From contig NZ_VFNV01000001.1 of the NCBI RefSeq assembly GCF_006715765.1, forward strand, positions 992,001 to 1,056,000: a stretch of DNA of 64,000 nt. The letters are read 5' to 3'. Position numbers and translations under genes: made by a program. The stretch comes from Rarobacter incanus. GTDB lineage: Bacteria > Actinomycetota > Actinomycetes > Actinomycetales > Cellulomonadaceae. Every line of letters starts with the position of its first letter. Position 1 is the first letter of the stretch. The notes under the pieces were generated by a model. It was not told the origin of the DNA. It did not search any database and saw only the letters and a list, made by a program, of their open reading frames with translations. Shown here one piece after another: positions 32,376-42,117 of the stretch.

Positions 32376-34130
32376 TCAGCTGTTGAACCCCGAGGGGTCG
32401 AGGGTAATCGGTTGGTCGTTGGCGAGTTCGTTGAGAAGCCCGACGAAGGCTTGGCTCGGCTGCAAGTCGCCGTTGAATCCGCCCAGGTAGTAATCGCGCT
32501 GACGCCATCGCAGGTCGTGCAGGGTGTCGGGACCGAACATGTCATCGAGTGCCGACTCCATGGTTTGCGGCTCGACCAGCGAGATCACGTAGGCGCCGCG
32601 CGAGGTTGGGTATTGCGCGCGGAACTGCTCGACAGTGCAGTTCGTCGTGACCATGGCGAAGGGCTTGCCTGACTGCATATAGTCGGTGACGATTCCCGAT
32701 ACGTCCGATACCATCGCGTCGGATGCATTGGTGACCTCGGTTACGCCCCACTGCGTTTCCGCTTGTGCGCCATAGATATGTTCGATACCGGTGGTCGCAG
32801 TTGCCCGCTCCAGCATTTTCTCGATCGATTCGATGATCGCACGGGAGTCATGCGCGCGCCGGCTCACGGGGTGCGGCCGAAAAATGATCCGTGCCCCGCG
32901 ATCGAGTAGCTGTTGGACTATCCGCGGCCCCCAGGGCAGCGAGGAAAAGTGATCATTCGGTGGCCGACCCGCCCACGTCGGGGCGTACAGTACGGTCGGC
33001 ACTTGCAGCCCTAAGATTCCCCGATCGGCGACTTCAATTGTTTCCGTCTGCGGGCGACCGCCTATAACGAATTTCTCGCGCGGGATATTTATTCCGCGCA
33101 TCGCGTATCGATCTATTGCCCCCTGCCCCGCGACGTACAAGATGTCGTACTTTCGCGACTTCGGGTTGGAACTGGACTGCTTATCGCCGTCCCCGTGATG
33201 CAGGAACACATCGACCACGCCGGGAGCCGCCGCAAAGAAGAGGGTATTGAGGCCGGAATTGTGCACATAGAATGCGGCCTTGAGGGAGGCGGGCATGGTC
33301 TCGCGGACCGCCAAAACGCTCGCTTCGGCCGGCACGATGATTGGGACATCGGTCGCCTCGGCCAAGAGGTCCAGCGTTCGTTCCTGCATCGTGACGATGA
33401 TGTATGGCAGACCCGCGGCGCGAATGTATCGCTCCCACATCTCGATGTGGAAAATGGCACCACCCGCGTACGGCATGGCAAAGACGGGGGAATACGCGTC
33501 CAACGCCCGGCGAATCGACCGTCCGGCCGCGCGATTTCGAACGCCCTGGATGACCGCAGGGAGCGCCATGGCGAGGCACCACCCGGCGCCCCACGCGAAA
33601 CCGGCTGTCCCCGCGCCGACAAGTGCGCACAGGGCCGTTCCCCACACTCCGGCGGCAAGGCCCCACCGTGTGAACGCCCGCACGGTTGCGGGAAATTGCG
33701 GAACGGAACGGCTGTCGGCACCCGGGAGATTTCGCACCAACGGCGGCACCGGCGCATGGAAATCCTGGCACCAGGCGGCGATCGCGATCAGCAGGCAGAA
33801 AGCCAGTGCCAACGCAGGCACCGCGGTCTTTACGAAAGCCAGAAACACCAGGCCTACGATCGCGGGCAGGACGCCAAGAAGGGTGCCGAAACGGTCCCGC
33901 AGCCTTTCGGGCGATCCCAGGGCGATCGCCCCGCAACAGATGACGGCCAAGGCCGCACCGATGCGGGCCGTAACCGGCCCGCCAGATATGGTGCACGCCA
34001 CCCCCATAGCCACGCAGACCGCAATCAGCACGACCGATGCGTCCCAGCGCGTGGTGGCCCGGCGCAACCCGCGCTGCAGAATCCGACGCAGGGTCTTACT
34101 TGCTTTGCGAACCATTGATGGGGCAGCCAT
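32376..34130 (-). CDS. Membrane-anchored CDP-glycerol glycerophosphotransferase-family enzyme
   Basis: 584 residues: several N-terminal hydrophobic segments (about residues 30-210), then one Glyphos_transf domain with VFLHHGDGDKQSSSNPKSRKYD, VLYAPTWAGRPP, IIFRPHPVSRR and MVSDVSGIVTDYMQSGKP. The layout and the HGDGDK motif are those of one half of the 1186-residue protein encoded convergently next door, so the two genes are clearly paralogous. It should transfer polyol-phosphate units to a membrane-bound acceptor. The ATG at 34130 follows a GAAAG; a GTG/ATG a few codons later is possible. Confidence 0.85.
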   Translation of the reverse strand: MAAPSMVRKASKTLRRILQRGLRRATTRWDASVVLIAVCVAMGVACTISGGPVTARIGAALAVICCGAIALGSPERLRDRFGTLLGVLPAIVGLVFLAFVKTAVPALALAFCLLIAIAAWCQDFHAPVPPLVRNLPGADSRSVPQFPATVRAFTRWGLAAGVWGTALCALVGAGTAGFAWGAGWCLAMALPAVIQGVRNRAAGRSIRRALDAYSPVFAMPYAGGAIFHIEMWERYIRAAGLPYIIVTMQERTLDLLAEATDVPIIVPAEASVLAVRETMPASLKAAFYVHNSGLNTLFFAAAPGVVDVFLHHGDGDKQSSSNPKSRKYDILYVAGQGAIDRYAMRGINIPREKFVIGGRPQTETIEVADRGILGLQVPTVLYAPTWAGRPPNDHFSSLPWGPRIVQQLLDRGARIIFRPHPVSRRAHDSRAIIESIEKMLERATATTGIEHIYGAQAETQWGVTEVTNASDAMVSDVSGIVTDYMQSGKPFAMVTTNCTVEQFRAQYPTSRGAYVISLVEPQTMESALDDMFGPDTLHDLRWRQRDYYLGGFNGDLQPSQAFVGLLNELANDQPITLDPSGFNS

Positions 34131-34340
34131 TCGTGTCTTTCGTAGATTCCGACCTTGCTAAGTTGCCATGAGCGACGCCACTAGCGTATCTTGCGGGCGC
34201 GGGCGCCCGCGAGTTTCCTGTGCGTTAGGATCGAGTGCGCAGGGGGCTGCACAGCATCGTTTAGACCCCCTCCATTTCCGCTAAACCCGACTTGTTTAGT
34301 AGGGTAAAGTTGCTTCGTCCGAACCGCATGGGGGAACCGA

Positions 34341-35267
34341 GTGAACCGCTTTTTCAGCCGCGCCTTGACCAAGGCCGGCAACACGCTAATACGCCTCGCC
34401 AAGCCGCAGCCGCGGATCCGCGACAATTCACGTGGCGGGTCGCTCTTGCACCAAGATCTGCTGGACCGCTATCAGGTGTCAAGGTCGCTGCTGGTTGACG
34501 CGGACGGCAACGTACCCGCCCGGTGGTGGCTAGTCAACGACAACTTTGGGGACCTGCTCTCGCCCTGGATTCTCGAGCAGATCAGCGGCCGCAAGGTCGT
34601 GTTGGCGGACCGCACCATCCCGCATTACGTCGCGATTGGATCGATTGCGAAGCACATACGACCCAACTCCGTAGTGTGGGGGACGGGTTCCTTCGGCACC
34701 GAGGGCGAGGAAGACATCTGCCCATCGGCCACCTACGCGGCCGTGCGCGGACCTTTGACTCGCTCGCGCCTACAGCACTTCGGCGCCAAGATCCCGGCAA
34801 TCTACGGCGACCCCGCCCTGCTGACGCCCGCCTTCTACTTCCCTCGGGTGGAGATTACGCATGAGGTCGGAATGGTGACCCGTTGGTCCGAACGGAACCG
34901 CCAGGCAGCGGAATTTGGGCCCGGCGTCGCGCACATAACGCTCGACACCACCGATATCGAAGGTACGCTGCGGCAGATTCTGGCGTGCAAGCGCATCGTT
35001 ACGTCGTCGCTGCATGGCCTGATTATCGCCGACGCCTACGGTATCCCGAGCGCGTGGATTTCGTCGGGGACGCCACGGGGCGGAGAATTCAAGTTCTACG
35101 ATTACTTCGCGACAGTCAATAAGTTCCGCAAAGTCCAACACTTCTCATTCACGAGTGCCCCCGTCACCGTCAAGCGAGTACTCGCAAAGCTCTGCTTCGA
35201 CGGGCGACCGATTCAGTTCAACTTCAAGGCACTGCTCGACACATGCCCGCTACTTGAACGTAAGTAG
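34341..35267 (+). CDS. Polysaccharide pyruvyl transferase family protein
   Basis: 308 residues from the GTG at 34341, preceded by GGGGGAA. Blocks typical of PF04230: LVNDNFGDLLSPWIL, AIGSIAKHIRPNSVVWGTGSF, AAVRGPLTRSRL, IYGDPALLTPAFY and a C-terminal VTSSLHGLIIADAYGIPSAWI. Such enzymes use phosphoenolpyruvate to add pyruvate ketals to sugars of secreted or wall polysaccharides, adding negative charge. It lies within the teichoic-acid-like block. An inverted repeat CTAAAC/GTTTAG at 34281-34299 precedes it and may be part of its promoter region. Confidence 0.85.
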   Translation: MNRFFSRALTKAGNTLIRLAKPQPRIRDNSRGGSLLHQDLLDRYQVSRSLLVDADGNVPARWWLVNDNFGDLLSPWILEQISGRKVVLADRTIPHYVAIGSIAKHIRPNSVVWGTGSFGTEGEEDICPSATYAAVRGPLTRSRLQHFGAKIPAIYGDPALLTPAFYFPRVEITHEVGMVTRWSERNRQAAEFGPGVAHITLDTTDIEGTLRQILACKRIVTSSLHGLIIADAYGIPSAWISSGTPRGGEFKFYDYFATVNKFRKVQHFSFTSAPVTVKRVLAKLCFDGRPIQFNFKALLDTCPLLERK

Positions 35268-35273
35268 GGCCAA

Positions 35274-35299
35274 GCGCGGGCGGGCCCAGCGGACCGCGC
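35274..35299. terminator. Weak hairpin between convergent genes
   Basis: GCGCGG (35274-35279) can pair with CCGCGC (35294-35299). It fills the 32-base gap between stop codons. The stem is only six base pairs. Confidence 0.3.
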
Positions 35300-36670
35300 C
35301 TAATCCTCGCGGCGCACGTCGACGACGACCCCGGTCGACTGCGTAGTCAGGACCGCGAGCGCACTGTCCGCCACCTGTTCCGCCGACAGCAGCGTGCCGG
35401 GAGGTTCTTCGCCGAATGCGTTCGACCGCATTGGCGTCGCCGTCCGCTCGGGGTTGATGACGTTGACCTTGATGCCAACCGGCGCCCACTCCTCACTGAG
35501 CGCCTGGGTGAGGTTGACCACCGCGGCCTTCGTCGAGGAATACAGCGAGTAATTCTCGCGCCCCCGCGTATACGACGAGGAGGTGAAGAACAGGAGGTGT
35601 CCGCGGGACTCCTTCAGGTACGGATACGCGGCCTGCGCCACCCGGATCGGAGCCAGGAAGTTAACCTCGACGGTTTGCGCGACCTCTTCGGGGGTCGTCT
35701 CGTTCAGGCGCCCCATACGCAATACCCCGGCCGTGAGCACCACCGCATCGATCCTCCCGTGCGCGTCGTGCGCCGCTTGGAATGCGGCAGCGATCGACTG
35801 CTCCGATTCGACGTGCAGGCCGGTGGTCGAACGACCGTGCGCTTCGACGATCGCACCCGCGGATCGCGCAATGCGAGCCATCTCGGCGCCGATTCCATAC
35901 GATCCGCCGAGGACGACGATGACCTTGCCGCTTAGCTCCGAAAGATCCACCTGCGCCGCGGGTTGGCTCGCCAACTGGAAGAGCTTATCGGCGATGTACA
36001 GGTCGATCGGGTGGGTGACTTTCATATTGTGCTCTGCACCCTCGACAGTCTTAATCGGCACGTCGGGGCGGTACGTCAGGACGACACCGCAGTCATCGGT
36101 GGCCGCAAAGTCCGGATCGTTCGCCGCCAATTCGTATGCGCTCTTCAGAACGCTGTACAGGAACGATTGCGGGGTTTGCCCGCGCCGCAAGCGGCCGCGC
36201 GGCGGGATGGACGTGATGACCTCGTCCTCATCGACCTCGACGATCGTGTCGGAGGAGGGGATGACTACGTCGACCGCCCCGAATTCGTCAAGTGCGGCCA
36301 CCGAGGCCGCGATCATCCGGTTGTCGACTAACGGGCGCACGGCATCGTGCAGGACGAGTTTGAGCTCTCCCTCACTCGCGGCGTCCTCGGCGAGCGCGTC
36401 GATAAGTCGCTGGGTGGTCTCGTTCCTAGTGTTGCCACCCTCCAGGATCCGGGTCAGCTTGCCGAAGCGTTCGCCAAGCAGCGTCGCCACGTTCTCGGAC
36501 CATCCCGGGGTGATCATGACGATTAATTCGTCGATCTCGGGGGACTCGTTGAGAGCGTTGACTGTGTGCTCGAGAATGGTCTTTCCGGCGATCTTGACCA
36601 GTTGCTTGGGAACGCTCAGCCCCAAACGAGATCCGATCCCGCCCGCCAGCACTACTCCGATTGTCCGCAC
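35300..36670 (-). CDS. Bifunctional ribitol-5-phosphate cytidylyltransferase / ribulose-5-phosphate reductase (Bcs1/Acs1-like)
   Basis: 456 residues from the GTG at 36670, with GAGG eight bases upstream. Residues 1-235 are an IspD/TarI-type cytidylyltransferase: GVVLAGGIGSRLGLSVPKQL, VLHDAVRPLVD and RRGQTPQSF. Residues about 245-456 are a short-chain dehydrogenase: Rossmann VIVVLGGSYGIG, NVxFxAP-like region, and the catalytic Ser with Tyr-Ser-Ser-Thr-Lys (YxxxK). This domain order matches Haemophilus Bcs1/Acs1, which reduces ribulose-5-phosphate and makes CDP-ribitol, the donor for poly(ribitol phosphate). It should supply one of the glycerophosphotransferase-type enzymes in this window. Confidence 0.87.
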   Translation of the reverse strand: MRTIGVVLAGGIGSRLGLSVPKQLVKIAGKTILEHTVNALNESPEIDELIVMITPGWSENVATLLGERFGKLTRILEGGNTRNETTQRLIDALAEDAASEGELKLVLHDAVRPLVDNRMIAASVAALDEFGAVDVVIPSSDTIVEVDEDEVITSIPPRGRLRRGQTPQSFLYSVLKSAYELAANDPDFAATDDCGVVLTYRPDVPIKTVEGAEHNMKVTHPIDLYIADKLFQLASQPAAQVDLSELSGKVIVVLGGSYGIGAEMARIARSAGAIVEAHGRSTTGLHVESEQSIAAAFQAAHDAHGRIDAVVLTAGVLRMGRLNETTPEEVAQTVEVNFLAPIRVAQAAYPYLKESRGHLLFFTSSSYTRGRENYSLYSSTKAAVVNLTQALSEEWAPVGIKVNVINPERTATPMRSNAFGEEPPGTLLSAEQVADSALAVLTTQSTGVVVDVRRED

Positions 36671-36940
36671 GATATAGGCCTCACTATTAGACTTCTGGCG
36701 CCCCCGGTGGCGCCTCGTTGCAGGTCCATCGTAGTGGACAAGCCTGGAGTGCCGCGCGTGCGCCGAAACCCAAACGCCCACTGATCGCCGTAGAGGTAGT
36801 CCCGATACAATCGGGAACCAGCCCCGCGCGGGATCGCCGATGCGCCCCCGGGCGCCCCCGACACATGTGGCCCCTTCCCCGTGCTGTGACAACGCCATAC
36901 CGCAAACCCTGCGCTACAACTATCGCGGGGGTTTGGGGGT
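36671..36940. other. 270-bp intergenic region with two palindromes
   Basis: GGCGCC is repeated as an inverted pair at 36697-36702 and 36709-36714 in the 5' leader of the cytidylyltransferase gene, and TCCCGAT-ACA-ATCGGGA is at 36800-36816. No gene seen; ORFs across it are low-quality. Confidence 0.4.
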
Positions 36941-38482
36941 TCAGCCCGTTGCCCCTTTACGGGCATCTAATTCCTCGAATATAGACAGCCACGTAGCAAA
37001 AACCCGCGACTCCCCCCGCGCCCGTAAAACCCACTGACGTCCCTGCACCCCAAGCCTCCGCGCACGGGCAGGATCCGCCATCAGCGCACAGAGCGCGTCG
37101 GAAAGCGCCGCGAAGTCAAGATAAGGAACGAGCAACCCACCAAAATCCCCCAACTGTGCACGGGGACCGTAGGGCAGATCGAACGACACGACAGGAGTCT
37201 CTTGAATTAATGACTCGCCAATTGTCATTGCGTAGCCTTCGAAGTCCGAGGCAACCACCATCATCCCCGCCGCAGCGAGTTCGGCTTCGGCTCGCGGCAA
37301 CCACCCGCGGAAGGTCACTCTGTCAACGAGTTCAAGCTCAGCGACGGCCGCCTCCACGTCTTCCCAGGTTGGCCCGCTGCCGACGATCACGAGTTCCGCT
37401 TGTGGAAAGCGCCGGGCAACAGGCGCGAAAGCGTGAACTATTTCAACGACACGCTTTTCAGGGGCAAGGCGTCCTAAAAATATAACTCGATATGGATTTC
37501 GCACCCCTGCATCTGATACGCGGTCGGTGAAGTGCAGTGAATGCGGCACGACGAAAATAGGTGGGGCGCTCGGATATTCCGCACGAATATCTGCAGCCTG
37601 CTGCGGAGTTAATGCGACAATTCCGTCGATGTCACCGCCCGCCCGCAGGACACGCAAGTGGTCGCTCTTGACGCGAGCTCCCAGTGCGCGACTGCCTGAG
37701 TAGTGGTTGCTATGAAAGAACATGAGACGAATCGTCTTCTGCGAGGGCAACAGGCGCAAACTGTCCACGCTCCCAATCCCGTCACCGACAAAAACAGGCA
37801 AACCATCGGAACCCTCTGAAATGAGAGAATAAATGTGAGCCTGCAATTCAGCCTGCGACTTAAACTCGATCGCGCTCAACGACATCAGTGGAAATATAAA
37901 AGCCCGATCGACTTGGCCGTTAGAGACGTTGAACCACCGCGTTATGAAAGGAATGCCCGAGCGAGTGAAAAACCGATCTTGACGAATTCTCGAGCCGTCG
38001 GCGTCAAAGTCTGATTGACGCCACGGGGCACCGGAATGATCATATTCGATACGAGAAAGGCGACGATGTGAATAATCAAACACGTCCCGAAATCTCAGCC
38101 TTCCTGAGCGATCGTAGTCCCAGTACTCCCGATAGACGTTTGTACCCTTCTCAAAATAGCGGAGGCTAGCAGTATCCCCACCTATTGGGACTCCGAACCA
38201 GTCATTCGAAGCAGAAGGGACCGGAGCTGCGCCTTCTGGATGTGGCTCGTAGTATGACCGTGCAAAGTCCCAAATATTTATGATCGTGGCGCCGTCCGAT
38301 AACTCCCCGCGATCGGCGAAAACCCTGGCCACGTGATCGTATCCAGGCCTCGGCTCCGTCGTTATCACCGCGGCCCTCCAACCGTGCTTCGCGAAGAGAG
38401 AGGCTCTTCTCAGCATAGAGAGCGTCATACCTCCCGCTTCGAGACCCAGCTTGTGGATAGTCATACCTATGAACCGGCTCAT
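36941..38482 (-). CDS. GT4 glycosyltransferase, TarM/TagE/GtfA-like
   Basis: 513 residues. The N-terminal half carries a long insertion rich in aromatic and charged residues (YFEKGTNVYREYWDYD, then RRLSRIEYDHSG), which matches the beta-sheet domain (DUF1975-like) specific to TarM, TagE and GtfA enzymes. The GT-B C-terminal half has VIFLGRLAPEKRV, FRGWLPRAE and FEGYAMTIGESLIQETPVV. These enzymes attach glucose or GlcNAc to wall teichoic acid polyols or to Ser/Thr. Lying between the CDP-ribitol synthase and a glycerophosphotransferase hybrid, it most likely decorates the polyol-phosphate chain. Base composition starts to fall within it towards 38482. Confidence 0.82.
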   Translation of the reverse strand: MSRFIGMTIHKLGLEAGGMTLSMLRRASLFAKHGWRAAVITTEPRPGYDHVARVFADRGELSDGATIINIWDFARSYYEPHPEGAAPVPSASNDWFGVPIGGDTASLRYFEKGTNVYREYWDYDRSGRLRFRDVFDYSHRRLSRIEYDHSGAPWRQSDFDADGSRIRQDRFFTRSGIPFITRWFNVSNGQVDRAFIFPLMSLSAIEFKSQAELQAHIYSLISEGSDGLPVFVGDGIGSVDSLRLLPSQKTIRLMFFHSNHYSGSRALGARVKSDHLRVLRAGGDIDGIVALTPQQAADIRAEYPSAPPIFVVPHSLHFTDRVSDAGVRNPYRVIFLGRLAPEKRVVEIVHAFAPVARRFPQAELVIVGSGPTWEDVEAAVAELELVDRVTFRGWLPRAEAELAAAGMMVVASDFEGYAMTIGESLIQETPVVSFDLPYGPRAQLGDFGGLLVPYLDFAALSDALCALMADPARARRLGVQGRQWVLRARGESRVFATWLSIFEELDARKGATG

Positions 38483-38484
38483 CT

Positions 38485-41400
38485 TTACAGATTCCCCCAG
38501 ACTCGATCGACGAACCTTGCGCTTGCGTTCCCGTCTTCCAACGGCATGTATTCCTTCACGAATGCCCGGCGATCCTGCCCATGTGGATCTCGCCCGTTAT
38601 AAATCTCAACGAGCGCCTCGATGAGTTCCGCGCGATCGGTAACTATGTCACCCGGCGCAGTATTGAGATACGGAAGTAGCGACGACCGCCCTGCCAAATA
38701 TTCATCGAGATCTGGAACCAAGAAGACCATAGGTTTTCCCGTTAAGGCGTAGTCAAAGCGCAGGGAGGAGTAGTCAAGAACTGCGACGTCCGACGCGACT
38801 ATGAGGTCTCCGATCTCGGGATAGTGCGTAACATCGATCACATTCGGCGCACTTTGCAAGCGTGTCGAAACCCTCGCATTCATGTGGTGTCCGCGCACTA
38901 GAAATACGGTATTTGAACTGACCGCCGAGGCAATGTCTGCATAATCAACGAAATGATTCATCGTCGATTGAAATTCGTTTGTCGATGACGCGTCCCTATA
39001 AGTAGGCGCGTATAGAACCACATTTGCATCATCGGCTATGCCGAGACGTCCACGCAAAAACTGACGTTCTCCGACTTTCGGACCTCGAACAAGTCTGTCG
39101 TTTCTTGGGTATCCGATTTCGAGCGTCTCACCATCAAACCCAAACTCTTTACGAAGAAGCGGGGTAGCGTATGGCGCGGGGGACACAAAAAAATCCCATT
39201 CGGCGGAGCGTCGAAGGAATGACTCGATTCGCTGCTCGCTATATCCGAAATGCCGCCAATACGAAAGACCCATTTCTTTGAACGGGTATCCGTGCATGGT
39301 TTCAACAAAAATTTGCCCTGGCCGTTTGCGCGAGTAATCGGGTTGATGCACGTTATCGATGTAGACTCCGGCTGATCCGAAAATCTCGTACCACTCGCGC
39401 GTTCCTATTAAAACTGGAATCCCACCTTCAGGGACAGCAACCGCTGGGCTTTGTACGCCCCAATAGAGCCGAAGGTCGGCTCCGCGGCGATAGAGCTCCT
39501 CATGAATCGCTAGTGCATTACAGGTGCTTTTCTCGCCGTAATAGCTTCGGAACAAGACCGCGTCCTGCTGAACACCGGTGTCGATTGCCTTTTGGTATCG
39601 GGAGATGTTACGCTGTTGGTTTCTTGTGCCACGATCACCGGGTTCGAGGTAACTGTTCACATCCAGGTTTGCCTGCACGCGGCAACTGTTAAACGTGATC
39701 GCCCCAGGTGACAACGGCGGCGATACGACGAATGTGTCCGCGAGATGCTCCGCGATATCCAGTCTAGTAAAGAGATCGCCATCGCTATCCGCGAATTGCA
39801 GCGTGTACGCGCCGGGATCGAGCGCCTTCAACGGCGAACCCCAGCGATCGGAACTAAGATCGAGCTTCACTCGAAAACGCTCGCCATCGCGTACTGCTCG
39901 GGCCACGGATCGGATTCGTTGCCCTTCGATGATCACGCTCAGTTCGTTACGGAAATGGGGCGGGTACTCCCCTTCAATGAGAATTGATCCATCGTCTGCC
40001 TGAGCCACGTCATCAATGCTTATGGCTGCGGGCAACGCAACGATCCGGGCGGTGCGTCCCCTGTAGCGCTCGGCGGCAAGGTAGGCGCCCAAGTTCGATG
40101 TGCCCTCCATCGGCACACCAACTGGCCAGGATCGACCGTCCTGTGAAACCGCCGAAAGTGTCATTCCCATAGAGGGATCAGCCCAATTTACCGACGCACC
40201 GTTGATAGCACGCACTCGATCCCACTCTTCGACGAAACCAGCGGGGATTTTCACCACGTGATCGGAATCGGATCCCTCGAACCGCATCCAGTCGCTCTCA
40301 AAGACACTATCCTTGTCAATTTCGACCCGTAGCAAGCACTTCTCGGCGTGTTGGGCCCCACGTAGCAAGACAGCGATGTCGCCCAAAGCCGAGCGCGCCA
40401 CGGATTCGACCAATAGCCTTAGGGGTCTGACGTTGATGGCCAGGCCATATTTGGCGCTCAATCTGAGATCGTAAGCGCGATCCCCATAGTCGATCGCTAA
40501 CCGGCGATCGACCGGAAAGGAGGTGTTGCCATAAACGGGAGCGTCGAAGACGTAACCCCCTTGTGAGATGATCAGGTGCAGCCTCCAGGAGCCGCTTGAG
40601 GTCAGCTGCCGGCAGTCCACGACCAATTCGACCGCGCTATCGACCGAAGGAACCTGCGCGATCGCCCCTTCCACGCTTGCGGACGGATCAGCCACCCTAC
40701 GCGCATCGACGACAACCGTCTCTCCGGTCCGAGCATTCACGGCAGTGGCCTTGTAATGAGGCGGATTATTGGCGCTTGAAACACCGGCAATCCTTGCATG
40801 CGCCCGTATGCGAATAGCATGGTCAGAAAAGACAACACTACGCACATGCACATGACCACGCCGGGCACGCGCAGGCAACCGCATGTCCAGATTTGCCTCG
40901 TCTGCAATCCGTTGGAATCTCGGCGACAGGCGCAAAACAGTCTCACCGCTATCAGATAACTTCACCGCGCTGTCATGCAGCGATCCTTGCGCCCATTTCA
41001 TCAGACGCCAATATTCAGCGTACGAACGATTCTGGAGCAGATAATACGCGAGCCGAACGGTCGCCCAAATATCTGTGTCGGAGTCCAGCGTGACGTGAGC
41101 CAGGTATCGGCGAACTGCATCAGCTATTGTCCGAAGATATTCCGAAGTCACAGATTCTCTGTTCAGCGGCAAAAGGCGCGGAATGTCGTTCTGGAGAATC
41201 TGGAGTCGGCGAATATTCGCGACCTCAGATCCCTTGAGTCTTTGATACACTTTGAGAGAGTCATCCCAGGCGGCGATTTGATGCCGCAGGTTATCTACCT
41301 CGCGGGCCCGCTGCGTGATTGAGCTATTTTCCTCGTCTCTGATTCGCCAGTTCACAAAACGTTGTTCGATAATGTCAATGGATTTTGCCAAAGAGTAGGC

Positions 41401-42117
41401 TCTCGCAGCCACAACCTGATCTTCATAAAGTTTGCCAACCGGAAACTTGAGTCTCGCGCTATTCCAAAAACTACGACGATACAGTTTGCTCCAAGCTACA
41501 ACGTTCACCATAATCGAAGGGCGGTCAGAAGGCGAGACACGCGATTCACCGAATTTCATAGCGTCCACGATCCATGAACCGGGGTTAACGGTACGTCCTG
41601 CCCGCTGGCGCTGATACCCACAAACCGCGAAATCTGATTTACTGGCCTTCAACGATTTGACGAGGGTTGAAATCGCGGATCGGTGAAGGGTGTCGTCCGA
41701 ATCAATGAACATCAGATACTCGCCACTCGCTACGCGAACACCATTATTACGTGCGGCACTCAACCCTTGGTTCGACTGACGCCGATATTTTATGGAGCTA
41801 TGCTCACTTGCGTAGTTCTTAGCAATCGCTGTTGACCCGTCTTTAGAACCATCATCGATCAAAACGATTTCAATATTTTTATACGTTTGGTCGAGCAGGC
41901 TATCGAGACATTCCGCAAGATATTTCTCTACGTTATAAACGGGAACCACGATAGAAACACGACCGGGCGCCTGGTGGCCACCTAGTCGTAATCGCATAGA
42001 TTTGACGAACCGATATTTCAGCAGTTTTTGTCGTGCAGGACCGGCTTTTCTTCGTGCACGGCGATAGATTCCCCTAGCCTTCGTTTCGATGCGTTTGAAT
42101 GCCGTTCCTGATTTCAT
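38485..42117 (-). CDS. GT2 - CDP-glycerol glycerophosphotransferase hybrid protein
   Basis: 1210 residues. After a basic N-terminus, a GT2 domain begins VSIVVPVYNVEKYLAECLDSL at about residue 54 with LMFIDSDDTLH (DXD-type) near 135. A long middle part is beta-rich and unassigned. The C-terminal 380 residues form a Glyphos_transf domain: VETMHGYPFKEMGLSYW (His near residue 942), VVLYAPTYRDAS, VLDYSSLRFDYALTGKP. Such hybrids occur in Gram-positive teichoic and capsule loci and may couple glycosyl and polyol-phosphate addition. Base composition is lower than in the flanks (30 G+C in the 60 bases from 41401 against 43 in those from 47161), suggesting acquisition by transfer. It ends two bases before the GT4 start. 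Confidence 0.87.
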   Translation of the reverse strand: MKSGTAFKRIETKARGIYRRARRKAGPARQKLLKYRFVKSMRLRLGGHQAPGRVSIVVPVYNVEKYLAECLDSLLDQTYKNIEIVLIDDGSKDGSTAIAKNYASEHSSIKYRRQSNQGLSAARNNGVRVASGEYLMFIDSDDTLHRSAISTLVKSLKASKSDFAVCGYQRQRAGRTVNPGSWIVDAMKFGESRVSPSDRPSIMVNVVAWSKLYRRSFWNSARLKFPVGKLYEDQVVAARAYSLAKSIDIIEQRFVNWRIRDEENSSITQRAREVDNLRHQIAAWDDSLKVYQRLKGSEVANIRRLQILQNDIPRLLPLNRESVTSEYLRTIADAVRRYLAHVTLDSDTDIWATVRLAYYLLQNRSYAEYWRLMKWAQGSLHDSAVKLSDSGETVLRLSPRFQRIADEANLDMRLPARARRGHVHVRSVVFSDHAIRIRAHARIAGVSSANNPPHYKATAVNARTGETVVVDARRVADPSASVEGAIAQVPSVDSAVELVVDCRQLTSSGSWRLHLIISQGGYVFDAPVYGNTSFPVDRRLAIDYGDRAYDLRLSAKYGLAINVRPLRLLVESVARSALGDIAVLLRGAQHAEKCLLRVEIDKDSVFESDWMRFEGSDSDHVVKIPAGFVEEWDRVRAINGASVNWADPSMGMTLSAVSQDGRSWPVGVPMEGTSNLGAYLAAERYRGRTARIVALPAAISIDDVAQADDGSILIEGEYPPHFRNELSVIIEGQRIRSVARAVRDGERFRVKLDLSSDRWGSPLKALDPGAYTLQFADSDGDLFTRLDIAEHLADTFVVSPPLSPGAITFNSCRVQANLDVNSYLEPGDRGTRNQQRNISRYQKAIDTGVQQDAVLFRSYYGEKSTCNALAIHEELYRRGADLRLYWGVQSPAVAVPEGGIPVLIGTREWYEIFGSAGVYIDNVHQPDYSRKRPGQIFVETMHGYPFKEMGLSYWRHFGYSEQRIESFLRRSAEWDFFVSPAPYATPLLRKEFGFDGETLEIGYPRNDRLVRGPKVGERQFLRGRLGIADDANVVLYAPTYRDASSTNEFQSTMNHFVDYADIASAVSSNTVFLVRGHHMNARVSTRLQSAPNVIDVTHYPEIGDLIVASDVAVLDYSSLRFDYALTGKPMVFLVPDLDEYLAGRSSLLPYLNTAPGDIVTDRAELIEALVEIYNGRDPHGQDRRAFVKEYMPLEDGNASARFVDRVWGNL

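Noticed and set aside
34281-34299. CTAAAC/GTTTAG inverted repeat as a distinct operator
   Set aside because: Six-base arms are short and could arise by chance in this AT-richer promoter region; mentioned under the pyruvyl transferase but not called separately.
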